From Marchantia polymorpha subsp. ruderalis (taxonomy: Eukaryota > Streptophyta > Marchantiopsida > Marchantiales > Marchantiaceae), in assembly GCA_037833965.1 (NCBI GenBank), contig AP031353.1, forward strand, positions 25,422,501-25,486,500: 64,000 nucleotides of DNA, read 5' to 3'. Shown here piece by piece: positions 34,255-45,962 of the stretch; position 1 is the stretch's first letter; every line of letters starts with the position of its first letter. Position numbers and translations under genes: made by a program. The notes beneath the pieces are model-generated. The model saw only the letters and a list, made by a program, of their open reading frames with translations. It was not told the DNA's origin and made no database searches.

Positions 34255-34707
34255 ATGTGGAACATTGGACTTGTGCTTCTTACCATGCTCAAGCTCAGTG
34301 AGTCAGAGATTGGTCATGTGCATGAGATTCTGTTGAGGAAGAGCGTTCAGATTCATCCATGGCAACAACTGCCCACGGGCCGATTCGTTTGCCGACCTGG
34401 AGAGTTTCTCGAGGGCTGTTGTGTTCGATCAGAGGATGTGAATCCACTGTTCTCAAAGGTATCGACTGCCGAGCGACCGGACGCTGATATGGTAGAGCAA
34501 GGCGACGGCGCAAACGGCGAGTGGTGGAATCAGGTCAACGATGGCAACAGTTCGCTGTCGCTAAAATACCACTACTTTGTGATCGTTGTGATCTTCGCCA
34601 GATGCGCATCTTCGACGTACGCTTTACACTGTTGCAACCATCGAACAATGTACCGCATACACAAATGCCATATATTTTTTTCGCATAAGGCTCGCATGTG
34701 CAGGTAG
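34255..34707 (+). CDS. Hypothetical protein, weak
   Basis: This is a 150-codon frame from an ATG with a short hydrophobic start ('MWNIGLVLLTMLKLSES') and a second hydrophobic stretch ('YHYFVIVVIFARCAS') near residue 105. No motif is recognised. Only the length and the signal-like start argue for coding, and the downstream half has unusual Cys/His content. It could be chance. Confidence 0.2.
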   Translation: MWNIGLVLLTMLKLSESEIGHVHEILLRKSVQIHPWQQLPTGRFVCRPGEFLEGCCVRSEDVNPLFSKVSTAERPDADMVEQGDGANGEWWNQVNDGNSSLSLKYHYFVIVVIFARCASSTYALHCCNHRTMYRIHKCHIFFSHKARMCR

Positions 34708-34709
34708 AA

Positions 34710-37566
34710 TTCCATTTATTCATCTTCCTTGCATATCCAACCGCACTCTCTATAGTTTAGCTTATAGATTTTATATCACCACTGAAAATGAGAACTGGTA
34801 ATTGTATTCATCAATTCTGTATCATTAAACTTGATGCAATTTTTGATACTTACGGGCTTGGTTTCAAAATCCGTTGTCTGCATATTAGAAATTCATATTA
34901 TGCATGTAAGTGTTTTTTACTTCAAGATTAGATTTCAGTCATATGAGTTCACAACTTTTCAAACTTAAAAAAATAATAATCTGTATTCATTCATTCATTT
35001 TTAGTGATACTTGGCTTTATCAAGGGTTAATTTTATGTACAACATAGTTATGTTTCTCTGAATTTGATCTTTATATATGATGATACAAATTCAAGGAAAA
35101 AGTTTAGTGATGAGTTTTTTGTGCTGGTCTAAACAAACCAGAACATGTACAAGCGTCATGGTAAGAAAAAATATTTATTGAACAAAATAATTTTTTTGAA
35201 AAATTATTTCACAGCTATGAAAAGCTCAAATCATGAATATATTTTTCAAGCAGACATCAATTTTAAGATTGAAGATCCTCACATAATGAAATAACAATTA
35301 CAGTAATTTTACCTTCATTTGATACAAGAATGTCAAAATAAACAAATTATTTTGAAATTGAAACATTAAATATTTCAAACATAACTTTTGATGCATCAAA
35401 AATATTAATGCTTGTAAACTGAGAAAATACTATATTTAAAATGTCCTTCAATAATGGAAAAAAATCTCACTTAAAGTAAAAGAAATTATAAACATATCCT
35501 ATAAAGGCTTTTACAAAAAGTTTGAGAATGTTGCATCCACATGTGTCAAAAAAAAGTTTAATTCAGCTCATAATTGAATCAAAACTTTCAGACTTAGAAG
35601 AAACATTGATAATTGTATTATTCTATTTTATCTAAAAGTATACTTTGTAAAAGCATCATGTCATTTTGTCTTGCTTTCCCTTATCTTAGAACATGTACTA
35701 TTGAGTATACCGTACGATACTTCTTCTTTTTTAAGATGTGAACTTTTGAGATTCAAGAAACATAATAAAATAATTCTGAAACTCCATTCTTATCACGTAT
35801 TCATGATCATTGTAACTACGTTTGATTAGTGAAGCAGAAAAAGTTCACCATAATTTTTAACAACATGAAGTTACTTGCATATATGTTATATATAAGAATC
35901 TCCGTATGAGATGAACTAAATCAGATTCATGGATTATCATTTTCTAGTTTTCTAGTCTCTACAAATGAGATTCTGCTATCCATGTTCAAGCAAGAGTTAT
36001 GTAAATAACGTTTTTTGAGTTAGCTTCAAGGGTTATTCTATGTTCCATTTCCTTCAATGATGAAGATTGCCTCGCATATACCATTTTTCCTTCCACGAGG
36101 GAAATTTAGGAATTAGGTCACACTATTATAGTAGTTTTTCACTCTAATCATTGCTGAGGTTGAATTTTGGATAAGAGACATGAGACACCACAATTTGAGT
36201 CAAACTGAAATTTTCTATTAACATTTCGACAATCTCAATGTGTTTAGTTTGAAAGCATTGTTTTCAAATAACACATACTCCTCACCTGCTTTCTTTTGAA
36301 AGTTGCAGTCTGTTATGACATGGGTATTTGCAAGTTTCACTTCTGAATAAATTCAACTTGATATTGGGTTTCACTGCAATATACAAAAAAACGGTTCAGA
36401 AGATCAAGCATGAGATGAGAAAATGGATACATTCCTCACTAACAAGTATCTTATGTGTGTAATTATCAGAAAATTCAACTACAAAATTTGCTTGAAATTT
36501 AACGTGACATGTATGCCTTAAAGTGAGTCATTATTCCAAATCAAACATCTGGAACCAGCAGAAAACTACTACCTTCTAACAATACTTGTATCTTGGCTCT
36601 TGTATCTTGAGATGGGGTCAATCGCCGAACTAAGGACCAACTTTTCGACCAGAATCTTGATGGCAATGCAAAGGCTCCATGGACTTGTAAATTAGAATAC
36701 ATGCTTCATAGGATAGTTTAAATTTTCAAGTTGTGCGTAGCATCTCTGGCAGGAAGAGGGAACACGCTTTCCAAGCTGCATGAAAGCTTGCTAGTGATAG
36801 CATGGGATTATTTTTTTGGGTGCAGGGACTAGACTTCGAAGCGAGAGGCAGATAGGTGCAGTTTCAACTCCTCCACTGTGAATTTATCTCAGGTATATCT
36901 CAGGATAGTCTTCAACTGTTTGCCTTGGACTCCACAACCCTGTTGAGTTCTACCCCCATAAGACCGTGAAGTAGGTTGATCTTGTGGGAACGCATCTTCT
37001 CATGGTTTATCAAATGTTGCCTGGTTATTTCTAAGTACTACAGAACTTCTCATATGAATTCTAGACACAATAAAAACTGGGTTGTTGCCGGTAGTTCCAC
37101 AAGTAGTACAAGTTGACCAAGTGTGCACATGTATCTAGATAATAAAAAGAATCAATATTCTGTTCGCCATGGCAGTCTTGCTTGCAGGGCTACCATGGGA
37201 ACCACAGTCAATATCGTCAAGGGTGAACGATTCGCAGAACACCCAGTCGCTCCTTCTTATGGTGTTTTAACACCTTCGCGATCTTTAGTTAGCTTGATCC
37301 TCAGTTGGATGAGTTGATAGGGACACGTCAATCTTCAGAGAGTTTACAGGGTAAGGGAAAGGCATGCAAATCTTTGTTCCAGAGCACTTTCTATTGTTCT
37401 CGGACCTTTGCTGTTGTCCGAATTGACTACACGACCCATCAATCGATTGGTTGTTAGACATAACTTATGTTATATACACAAATCTAAACGAGCACATGTA
37501 TCTTGTAATTACACTGTCTTCTTTTTCATTAGACTTACCTTGAAGTCTTCCATTCAAACTAGAATT
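34710..37566. other. AT-rich gene-free block
   Basis: This is strongly AT-rich sequence, especially 34740-36200, with many A and T runs and no open frame of note. No terminal repeats or tandem units were seen. Confidence 0.6.
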
Positions 37567-37644
37567 GAACCGTACTGACCGTCTCTTTCTCGGGAACATG
37601 AACGCTTTTTGCCATGAAGGAATTCACCACGTTTTCGTCGAAAT
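37567..37644 (+). repeat. 78-bp direct repeat, copy 1
   Basis: The segment matches 38693-38770 with three differences. Both can be read through 'NMNAFCHEG', and sequence similarity at the protein level continues for some residues beyond, in changing frames. This suggests a duplicated gene or element fragment. Confidence 0.85.
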
Positions 37645-38692
37645 TAGTTTTGTTAGATGCACTCTTGCTTTTTCCAATAAGTGTGACACTTTGGGTGTTG
37701 TTTCCATTATTTCACTCTAGCCTTGATCTCAACCACTCTTACACCTTCGTATACCTGTATCTCACATTATATCTTGGGCTCCTGCATGTTCCGTTCTAAA
37801 AGTTGGTGACTTCTCAGTTGAATTTTAGAAAGTAGCATACTGAGTTCATTTCTTTGTACATTGTGATGGTGTTCAGTGTCATCTTTGTCCAGATTATTTT
37901 AAATTTCCAAAATCTTTATCACTCCATAAAGTTGTTGATTAGAGTATGCTCGTGATATTAATATACTTATCACCTCAAGATATACAAGTTGTGATATACA
38001 ACGTGGATGCCAACATCCACGTACTTCTTCACTCATTTTTCACTGGGAGAACTTCACGAAGCTTTTTGCGTTCAAGGGTGACATTTTTGTGTTAGCAGTT
38101 TTTCATTCGGGCCTTGAGCTCCATTATCGTGGTGTCGCTTCAAGAATCCATTGCAGCAAACATTGTCAATGAAGTTTATACCAGGCCTCGTAAATTCTGG
38201 TAAATGCCAGGTTTGCCAGAATTAAACCCTAGCCATATTCTTATAATTTCCATAGAACTCCGTCATTCTTCACTTTGCAATTCTAGCACTAGATGACAAA
38301 ATGAACTAAAAGCATATTAAATGGATAATTAGTCGCAAAAATTAAAGATAAATTGGTATATGAAAAGTACAAGCTACTTATATGAATAGGAATCAGTTAA
38401 ATAATCCCATTTATGGCATGAACATTTTCATTTCACTATTTCTCATGGGATGGCCAGGAGATAAGTCTTCTTTTATTTTCGAATTAATACCCGCCAAGAG
38501 ATACTCTTCAGGCTGGTGCAGCAGTCTCGATTTGCCCAGACGATCCCAAATGTTTGATCACATTACTTTACTCTACTTCATTTTACTGCGCATTTGCACT
38601 CCCATGTGCTGGTACCGTCTCCCGACGTACTACCACATTATTTTTGTTTACTTTACTACATTTTCTTGCGCATTTCCACTCCAGATTTGCCC
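37645..38692. other. Spacer between the two 78-bp repeats
   Basis: No gene is seen. Near 38040 a diverged segment ('gggagaacttcacgaagctttttgcg') recalls the repeat. 38570-38690 has an internal partial duplication around 'gcgcatttgcactcc' and 'gcgcatttccactcc'. Confidence 0.3.
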
Positions 38693-38770
38693 GAACCGTA
38701 CTCACTGTCTCTTTCTCGGGAACATGAACGCTTTTTGCCATGAAGGAGTTCACCACGTTTTCGTCGAAAT
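38693..38770 (+). repeat. 78-bp direct repeat, copy 2
   Basis: Same orientation and same length as 37567-37644, with three base differences. Confidence 0.85.
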
Positions 38771-41225
38771 CTCCTCCAATAATTCACTCTTCCCCTTTAA
38801 GACCAAATGCTTTGCAACTATGGGCGTCCGCGGAGTTTCTGTGACCCGGTCTTTATAACCTACGTCACTTTGTCCAGATTAATTCTGGCAAAATGGCCAT
38901 GGCAAAGTTGGAGTCTTAAAATAAAATGCCAGATTTTCACGAGGCCGGTTTATACTCAATCTACAACTTCTATTATCAGACATCCATTCAAGTTTGAGCC
39001 TTGTGCTCCCAAACGGCATCAAAAAGAGTTCACTGTTCAGAGCGTGGAATTATGACGACCAACTCCTGCTAGAGAATGTGTCTCCCTAGGTAGAAGTTTG
39101 ACCGTACGAGACACTGTCTACCTCGATAACCTCGATAACGTGCCACGAGATCCCGATAGAATTCAAACGGATGCCAAAATCATTTGCATCGTCTTTGATC
39201 ACCTGTTCCAGCAGAACGACGACTGATGAAACCTGTACATTGAATCTCAGCATCGGCACATCCCAGTGACCCTCGATGCTTACTCCATTTGTTCGTTACA
39301 ATTTGTTGGATTGAGTTTGTCTAGGATGGATTTGATCTCAGTCGTCTTAAATTATATCAGATGAAATCTTCCCAGTTTCATGAAACTGGGAATTGACCTG
39401 CAGTGGTCAATTCCGGTGGATAGGGCACATCCTCGGGGTCTATGATCCCGCGTCAGCTAGAGCTCATAATGATCGTTGTCGTAAGGGCCAGATGGTCGAC
39501 TTGAAGACGAGCGCCGACGACAGAAGATGCTGTGGAGGACGAAATCCACTAAATTCGGGAATTGGTTATTGGAAAACTGAAAATACACTTTTTGTTAGTT
39601 GAGCCGAGAGAAAGTTAGCAACCCCCTTGACAAGGACGGGAATTGGCTTCGGCCATTCACACAGCATGAGGTTAAGGCTTCCTGCCCTCCGGGGCGGATC
39701 TTAGGCAGCTTCGTACAAAGAACCGTAAACCATATCGTGGATCCATCGACTGCGGATCGCTGCGACAAATGGGCAGAACGGAGATAATCGTCACAAATCC
39801 GCACTCACCGATTGTCCAACCAGAATCAGTCCGTCGAAAGCTTCAGTAAGCAAGCAGCCCAGCTTTAAATTTACTCTATTTGAAAACGCTCTGCGAAAGC
39901 CTCGTCCCATTCCATTGGCGTCATCATCACTGTCACGGAGCATCTTCCATGACCTCTAAACCCACAAATCTGCTAACATTGACTCCTCCGACGAACGCGC
40001 CATGTTCCAGAAATCGGACCCGAAAGGAGTTCCGCACTCAACAATCTCACGACGGCGGTATCGAGAGTCAGCACGTTCGGAGATCACCGTACGGGCGTCA
40101 GCATTGGACTGCGGTTCGAGTCCGATCGGATTCCAGAGCGATGCTTTCGAACTGGTTCTCAGCGTTTGGAGGGAGATCGCGGCGTGTTCGACTCGAAGGG
40201 TGTCCACAATTCGAAGTGGAAACTACGCTGCCGCCGAGCGGTATGTAGGAATGTGGAGCTTGCACAGAGGAATTTCAATCGCAGAGCTCGAGAAGCGGCA
40301 GAAATAGGGTCGAGCACATGACGACTGGGGCCAGATTGCCAACCGAAGTCGCTCAATTTACGTCAATGGCGGCTGATCCGCTGCACCTGCTTGACGCAAT
40401 CGAGCAGCAGCCTAGGCGCCGTCTGTCGTCTTCCGAGATCGAGACTAGCTGAGCGCCGAGGCCACCAATGCTGTCGAAGAATTTACTCGCTCGGAATTAG
40501 ACTCTTCGCTAACGGAGGAGATCAGATCAGATCATTCGTTCCGATGATGGCCTCCACAGTGACCACCATTGTTCATCCTGGTCCGTATGTGGATCTCGCC
40601 ATAATTGGCCGGAGATTCCACCTTGTAACGCATCCGAATTTCCGCCGATACCTTCGCCTCTTATCTCGTTGATTTGGTCAATAGAATATGCTCCGCGAGT
40701 GCAGATCCGAAGAGATCTTGTCGCGCAGAACGGCCCACAGTTGGGATCCCCTGAATGTGCATCTCGGATCCAAGAGCGGAGGGTTTTGATCTGCCTATTA
40801 AGCTGCGCGTCGTGCAGTGAAGGAAGGAAGGAAGATTAAATGGCAGAAAGCAATCGGTTCGCTGAATGAATGTTCCATCGTCCTCACTTCGACTCTTTCG
40901 GTGTCGCGGTGGAAAACTGCAGTGCGGTAAAATCCAAATCTGTGGATGCAGCGCTGACTGCTCTCCGACCGACAGACAGACAGACGTGCAATCCAGATCC
41001 GTGCATTCTGCCGATCTCTATTGCGCTGACCGGCCACAGTCTCACGACGAATGGTGCAAGCCCATTCCTCTCAGACGCATCGGAGCTTTCTCTGACCGCT
41101 CACGACAGCGAGGTCTTCACTTTTCGCGATCGTCAACGCAGCTCGCTGCCAGAGTCAATTCTCCTCCACGTTGCTCGCATTGAGAGAGCTCAGGTCAAGT
41201 CTTCCACCCGGGGCTAGCAGGAGAT
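38771..41225. other. Gene-free, moderately GC-rich stretch upstream of the lectin-like gene
   Basis: Open frames on both strands at 39880-40680 have arginine/serine-rich composition and no motif. They look like chance frames in GC-rich sequence. 40900-41225 is the presumptive promoter and 5' UTR of the gene at 41226. Confidence 0.3.
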
Positions 41226-41966
41226 ATGTCCAGAGCAGACATTTCGGTGTTGCTTCTTCTCGCCCTAATATCCACGAGTGCCATCGTGTGCAATTCGCAG
41301 CTGAATGAGCTCGAGCTATGGCGAGTCGGCATGATTGTGGGAATTGGATCCGTCGACAACTTGTTCCAGTTCACAGATCAGCCTGTCATCGTTTCTCCTA
41401 ACAGGCAATTCTACCTGGCCGTGCAAGCGGAGCCCGCAAATAATCCGAACAATCCAGGCAACGAGTTTTTCTGCTGGATTTCCGTCGTGAACCAGACCAT
41501 TGCTGCCAACAAGACGAATGTATGGCGAGCGCCATGCGATCAGGAGCTGCAACGGAGCAACGACTCGATGCAGCTGTGCTATTTCGGCATCTCCACCGAA
41601 GGCAATCTCCTGCTGTCGCATGCATATGTCAACGGGGCCATCGCTTTCAGCAGCGACACCACCGGCCTCGGTGTGGATCATGCGATCTTGAACGACTCCG
41701 GCTCCATTCTTCTGCAGACTGCAGCCAATGTGACGGTCTGGACTTCGGCCACGCACCAAGCTCCGTCGAGTTGTATCGGACCCTTACCCCTCGTGAAAAA
41801 CGTACGAGCTCCCGTTGCCAGTCCCCCCATGCTCGACACCAATGCCACGGCTCTTGCTCTTCCTCCGTCCAGAAGTTCTGCAGGCACGACGTCGACGCGC
41901 AGGGAAGTTTACTCTGTGCTTGCCGTAGCCTGCGCTCTGATTCTTGCGTTCCGATCTCTGCATTGA
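41226..41966 (+). CDS. Bulb-lectin-like extracellular protein with GPI-type tail
   Basis: This is a 246-residue single exon from an ATG at 41226. Residues 1-25 form a signal peptide ('ISVLLLLALISTSAIVCNSQ'). Residues about 40-180 follow the bulb-type (GNA-like) lectin plan: 'SPNRQFYLAVQ', 'FFCWISVV', 'NVWRAPCDQ', 'ISTEGNLLLSH', then 'ILNDSGSILLQ' and 'VTVWTS'. Six or more N-glycosylation sequons are present. The C-terminus ends in a hydrophobic stretch ('VYSVLAVACALILAF') after a Ser/Thr-rich linker, as in GPI-anchored proteins. The canonical mannose-binding QxDxNxVxY motif is not seen, so sugar binding is uncertain. It probably acts at the outer face of the plasma membrane. Confidence 0.7.
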   Translation: MSRADISVLLLLALISTSAIVCNSQLNELELWRVGMIVGIGSVDNLFQFTDQPVIVSPNRQFYLAVQAEPANNPNNPGNEFFCWISVVNQTIAANKTNVWRAPCDQELQRSNDSMQLCYFGISTEGNLLLSHAYVNGAIAFSSDTTGLGVDHAILNDSGSILLQTAANVTVWTSATHQAPSSCIGPLPLVKNVRAPVASPPMLDTNATALALPPSRSSAGTTSTRREVYSVLAVACALILAFRSLH

Positions 41967-41969
41967 AGT

Positions 41970-43078
41970 TCATTGCACTGCCCCGGACACGCATTGTGTC
42001 CAGATCCTTCGATTGTTAGTTAGATTATCAATTCTTAAGATTTCATTCGAGGTTGGGGCTAAATCGCCCCATATTACTCTTGCCGGAATGTCTGCGTTCC
42101 CAAAAGTTAGTCCTATGCGCTAGAGCGGATCATAGAGGGTTTGCTGCAATTGCAGCACATGTTGAAAGTCAGGAGAATACAAAGTCATGCCGAGGCTCCA
42201 AGCGTTCCGCCACTCAGGCTTTACTCCACCAAAATCAATTTGATTTACTCTCGGGAACATTGTCTGATAATCACCGTGTCAGTCGATTTCATGTCTGGTT
42301 TCCAAACTAGCACGTTTTTGTTGATTCCACAAAAGGTTAACTCGGAGGTGGGTTGATCTCTTTGGGAGCTGCCCTATTCAGTCATGTATGCATATTTCAA
42401 CACGGTCTTCGTCGGCAACTGAGTAATTGGCCGGACCAAATACAACTGGATATGTCTTTCTTAAGCCGCGCAAATTGACCTTACATGTTGAATTTGTTGT
42501 CTTATCTGTTAGACTCTTGAAGATCCAAGTATTAGTCGTGAGTTTAGCGTACTGGGATGCTAGCCAAGGTGACATTATCGGCAGCTTGCTGAGAGGATCG
42601 AACAACAGAATGCTCAGAAGATTGACAGTAGAGTGAGAATTTCTCCATCATGATGAAAGGAAACATCTAGATTCAACCATTGACGTCAGGCAGGGCAGGG
42701 ATCAGTTGTCAAATTGTATTGGAGGAGTACGATTTCCCTGCCCAAAGCGAAGAGTCTGGCCCAAGATCTGGCTTTGCTTGTCACCGAGACTCGTCATTGA
42801 TGTTTCTTTATGTGGACACTGAATCTGAAACGATGAAGAATATGTAGATGACCTTCGAATTTCCTTACCAAGATCTTCCATACTAAAAAGCGAAATGACA
42901 CAGAAAAGTCCCTTCAAGAGTCAGGTATGAGTCCGAACGCCGAGGAAGATACATAAGCTCGAAACTCATGACATGACTGCGGGCTTTTCCAGTTCTAATC
43001 GTATATAATTTCATAGATTGTAAGAGAAAACGTCATTGGCTCAGATGCACGAGGTTAATCTGTAGCAGTTTATTTCCT
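41970..43078. other. No firm gene
   Basis: Short frames at 42378-42605 and 42702-42917 on the minus strand have no recognised motif. The second could be a 3' exon of the ankyrin relic upstream of it on that strand. Confidence 0.25.
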
Positions 43079-43383
43079 GCATGCGAATTTCAGTACTTGG
43101 ACGACATCGTCGTCTCCATGAACGGCTGCCAAATTCAGCTCTGTCCAGCCTTAATCTCTTGTCTTGTCATGTCATGTCATGTCTTGGAGAAGAGAAACCC
43201 TGAACTGCGTTGCAGCATATTTGCCAGTCTGATGTGTCCTCGAACAGCAGCAACGCGTAGGACCGTCAGGCCGGTTTCCTCGTCTAGGATTTCCTTGACC
43301 ATATCTCTCCACACTTTCAGAAGATAAGGCACAAGCCTTAGCAGGGTAACCTTCCTTTTCTTCTGCCGCCGTATCATTCTCAA
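43079..43383 (-). pseudogene. Ankyrin-repeat protein relic
   Basis: One frame reads 'DEETGLTVLRVAAVRGHIRL', a good match to the ankyrin consensus (DxxGxTPLHxAAxxGH). Further downstream, in another frame, comes 'GWTELNLAAVHGDDDVVQVL', a second ankyrin repeat. A small tandem repeat of 'catgt' (about 43170-43185 on the plus strand) lies at the frame change. No start, no membrane part and no further repeats were found, so this is probably a decayed fragment. Confidence 0.55.
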
Positions 43384-43489
43384 AACGAGACTTCAAAGTA
43401 CTGTACTAGAAGAAGTCGTCAAAGCCGTCCGTCGAGTTGAAACTTGACAACATACAGACAATCTCATGTGCCGGAAGGTACTCCTGCTG

Positions 43490-44265
43490 GTGTCAAAATT
43501 TCCAACATACAGTTCTCATTTTATAAATATCATTGAAAACTTTATAGTTATTAAATTTTTATGAAGGGATAACAAAAAATTTGAAATAGTGTGACTATAT
43601 TGATAAATTTATGATTTGATGCAATGACAAATTTGTATATGCCTATAAATATTTGAAGAATAATAAACTTCAATAAAAACAAGATTTCTTGATTTTTCAT
43701 CTAAATCTTCTGTAATCATTTTCATTATTTGAAATCTTCTGTAACTTAACTAAAGAGAAAATTCTTTATCATTATTTTTCTTCTTCGAATTTTAAAAATA
43801 TCATGACTTTACATTTAGAGTCTCAAATTTTGAAATTTTTTATATCTCTTGTTACAAATCTCATTTATTTTAACATTTATTGTGACAATGTTTATTGTTG
43901 GATTTCACTACTATTAAATTCAAAACCAATTTAAAAAAAATTAACAGATTTCACCAATTTAAATTCTATCTAATATCATAGATTTCTGATTCAAGAATTA
44001 TAATATTTTTTATTTTAAATTAAAATGAAAATCATAATTTAATATGTTCAAAATTATGATTAAATTTTTTATTTGGAATTAATATTTATTTCAAAATTCA
44101 ACACCAAGTATTCTATTCGTTCCATTTATTAATTCTTGAAAAAGCGATTGAACATGTAAATTCAAGATATTCATATTAAATAGAAATACTCAATGTCAAC
44201 ATTGATACATAAAATAATCATTAAGATCATTGATTATACTTCTCAATAATAATTATTACTCTTGA
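43490..44265. other. AT-rich gene-free block
   Basis: Very AT-rich with fairly abrupt edges near 43495 and 44265. No coding frames and no terminal repeats are seen. Confidence 0.6.
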
Positions 44266-44497
44266 CCAGGTGGCTAATCGTGTTCGTGAGAATCTTGCAT
44301 TTAGCTGTCTCAGGAACTCTGCAATAATGGCCGACCTGCCGCGTAGATCATCTCTGTTCTTGCGGCTGCGAGCTTTACTCGATCGTTAGTTCATGGTTCA
44401 CGTCACTTGACTTGTAAGACTGATCCAATAATCATCTCACAAGTCGTGCTCGGCTTCTCGATTCGATCAGTTTGATACAATTCTGCAAGTACTATGA

Positions 44498-44714
44498 CCT
44501 CAAATCTCAGTCTTTTACAGGTGTCTTACGATTTTTCAGAATCACGTTGCATAATTGCTTTGTGATTGGATCAGTCTTTCATAGGTGCCATACAATATTT
44601 CGTACACCCGTGCCAGTTTCGCTTCCACTGGATCGGGCTTGGAGACACTTCCGCCTGTAACATGATCTCAGCTCTCTTACAGGTGTCGTAAGAAATCTCA
44701 TACTCGTGCCACAT
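44498..44714. repeat. Three diverged units of a short repeat
   Basis: Segments at 44498-44535, 44565-44618 and 44661-44714 share the pattern 'atctcag..cttacaggtgtc.tac.a', and the last two continue through 'cgtgccA'. They are spaced about 67 and 96 bp and are strongly diverged. Confidence 0.45.
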
Positions 44715-45253
44715 TTTGAGTCGTCGTGATAAATCTCCTTGCAACTTTGCTGAAGATATAGCCATCCTCCTCGAAGTTCGTCATTCATCATTCAAGCCCT
44801 TAATTGTCCAATGTAGCTTTACTTGACGTGCTGGTGAGATTGCCTTGGAGTAAAATATAAATTACAGTGCAGACTCCCTCTCCCGAGATTTGACCTGAGT
44901 GCGGGATTTGGCCTTTTGAGACTCTTAGGATTCATCAGAATAAGCCATTGAAAAGAAGATCCAGAATGCCGATCAAGAGGGTTACCATTTAAATCTTACT
45001 CTATGTTCCTTTAGTGTCGATGATCTTGGCAAGAAGACATCACTCAGGTCAAGTCTTCATCTTTGGGATAAATCGAGCAACTCCCCTTTGCTTTAGCAAG
45101 CAACGAGTTATTGCATTCTCCCTTCTTTAAAGTTCCTCCGTATGTTCCAAAGGCTCGGATGCAGATGTCGGTGTTCATGTCGTAAAGTTCCGTTCAATTA
45201 TTGAATATGTGACGGTTCCGTTTCAGAAAAAAGCATACAAGTCAACCCTGCTC

Positions 45254-45274
45254 ATATATATATATATATATATA
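45254..45274 (+). promoter_or_regulatory. TA-run TATA element of the dirigent-like gene
   Basis: An alternating AT tract about 95-115 bp before the ATG at 45369 is a plausible TATA region. It is also a microsatellite and so may vary in length. Confidence 0.5.
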
Positions 45275-45368
45275 GCAGATCATCGAACATTCATATCCAG
45301 TCCTCTCCTCTCAAGTGCTGTGCAGAATCAATAGAGTTTCAGCCCCTTTACGTCATTCTCTTACCACT

Positions 45369-45962
45369 ATGGCTAGATCTAGAGCAAGCTCGGGCCTTGA
45401 TGGTGCAGTTGTGAAGACTGCCATAATCGTCCTTCTGGGACTTTGCAGTCTGCAGAATGTGGTCTCGACTTCTTCTCGCCCCCGGAATCCTTCGTTTGTA
45501 CTCTACGCGGTTCGGAATGGCAATAACACCGCAAACCCATCCGAAGTGCAAATATATCCTGCCACAGGTTTGAAGAATCCCGTAGTTAGAGTGTCAGACC
45601 TTGCGCTGGTTGAGTCGGCGAATATCAATTCGAGAGAAGTCGGCAGAACAAGATTACAGACCGTGACTAATTTCGGTACCCCGATTACCTCAGCGACGCC
45701 TCCCAGGCTTTATATTACTGGAGTCGTGGACCTGATTACGTTGAAGGATTCTAAAAATGGTACAATCTCTACGGCGGGGATTCAAACTGCTTTGACTGTG
45801 GGTGCCATTGATGAGTTCCCTATCTTGGGTGGCTCTGGAGAGTACCGATTTTCAAGTGGTTACATTAAGTTTACTCTTCTATCACCTGTTGACGCTCGGG
45901 GGACCACGTTGTTGGGAAAACTGGAGTTCTACCTTTGCAAGTCTTCATCCTGTCACGATTAG
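45369..45962 (+). CDS. Dirigent-like protein
   Basis: This is a 197-residue single exon. I chose the ATG at 45369; the frame is open upstream but without another ATG. Residues about 13-35 ('VVKTAIIVLLGLCSLQNVVS') form a signal peptide. The rest follows the dirigent beta-barrel plan: 'FVLYAVRNGNNTANPSEVQI' (the usual 'NPT' region), 'SREVGRTRLQ' (usual GRAQG region), 'YITGVVDLITL', 'GTISTAGIQT', and 'EFPILGGSGEYRFSSGYIKF' (the 'VVGGTGxFxxARGY' signature). Dirigent proteins act in the cell wall and steer coupling of phenoxy radicals to lignans and related phenolics. Several consensus catalytic aspartates are not obvious, so substrate and activity are unknown. Confidence 0.75.
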   Translation: MARSRASSGLDGAVVKTAIIVLLGLCSLQNVVSTSSRPRNPSFVLYAVRNGNNTANPSEVQIYPATGLKNPVVRVSDLALVESANINSREVGRTRLQTVTNFGTPITSATPPRLYITGVVDLITLKDSKNGTISTAGIQTALTVGAIDEFPILGGSGEYRFSSGYIKFTLLSPVDARGTTLLGKLEFYLCKSSSCHD

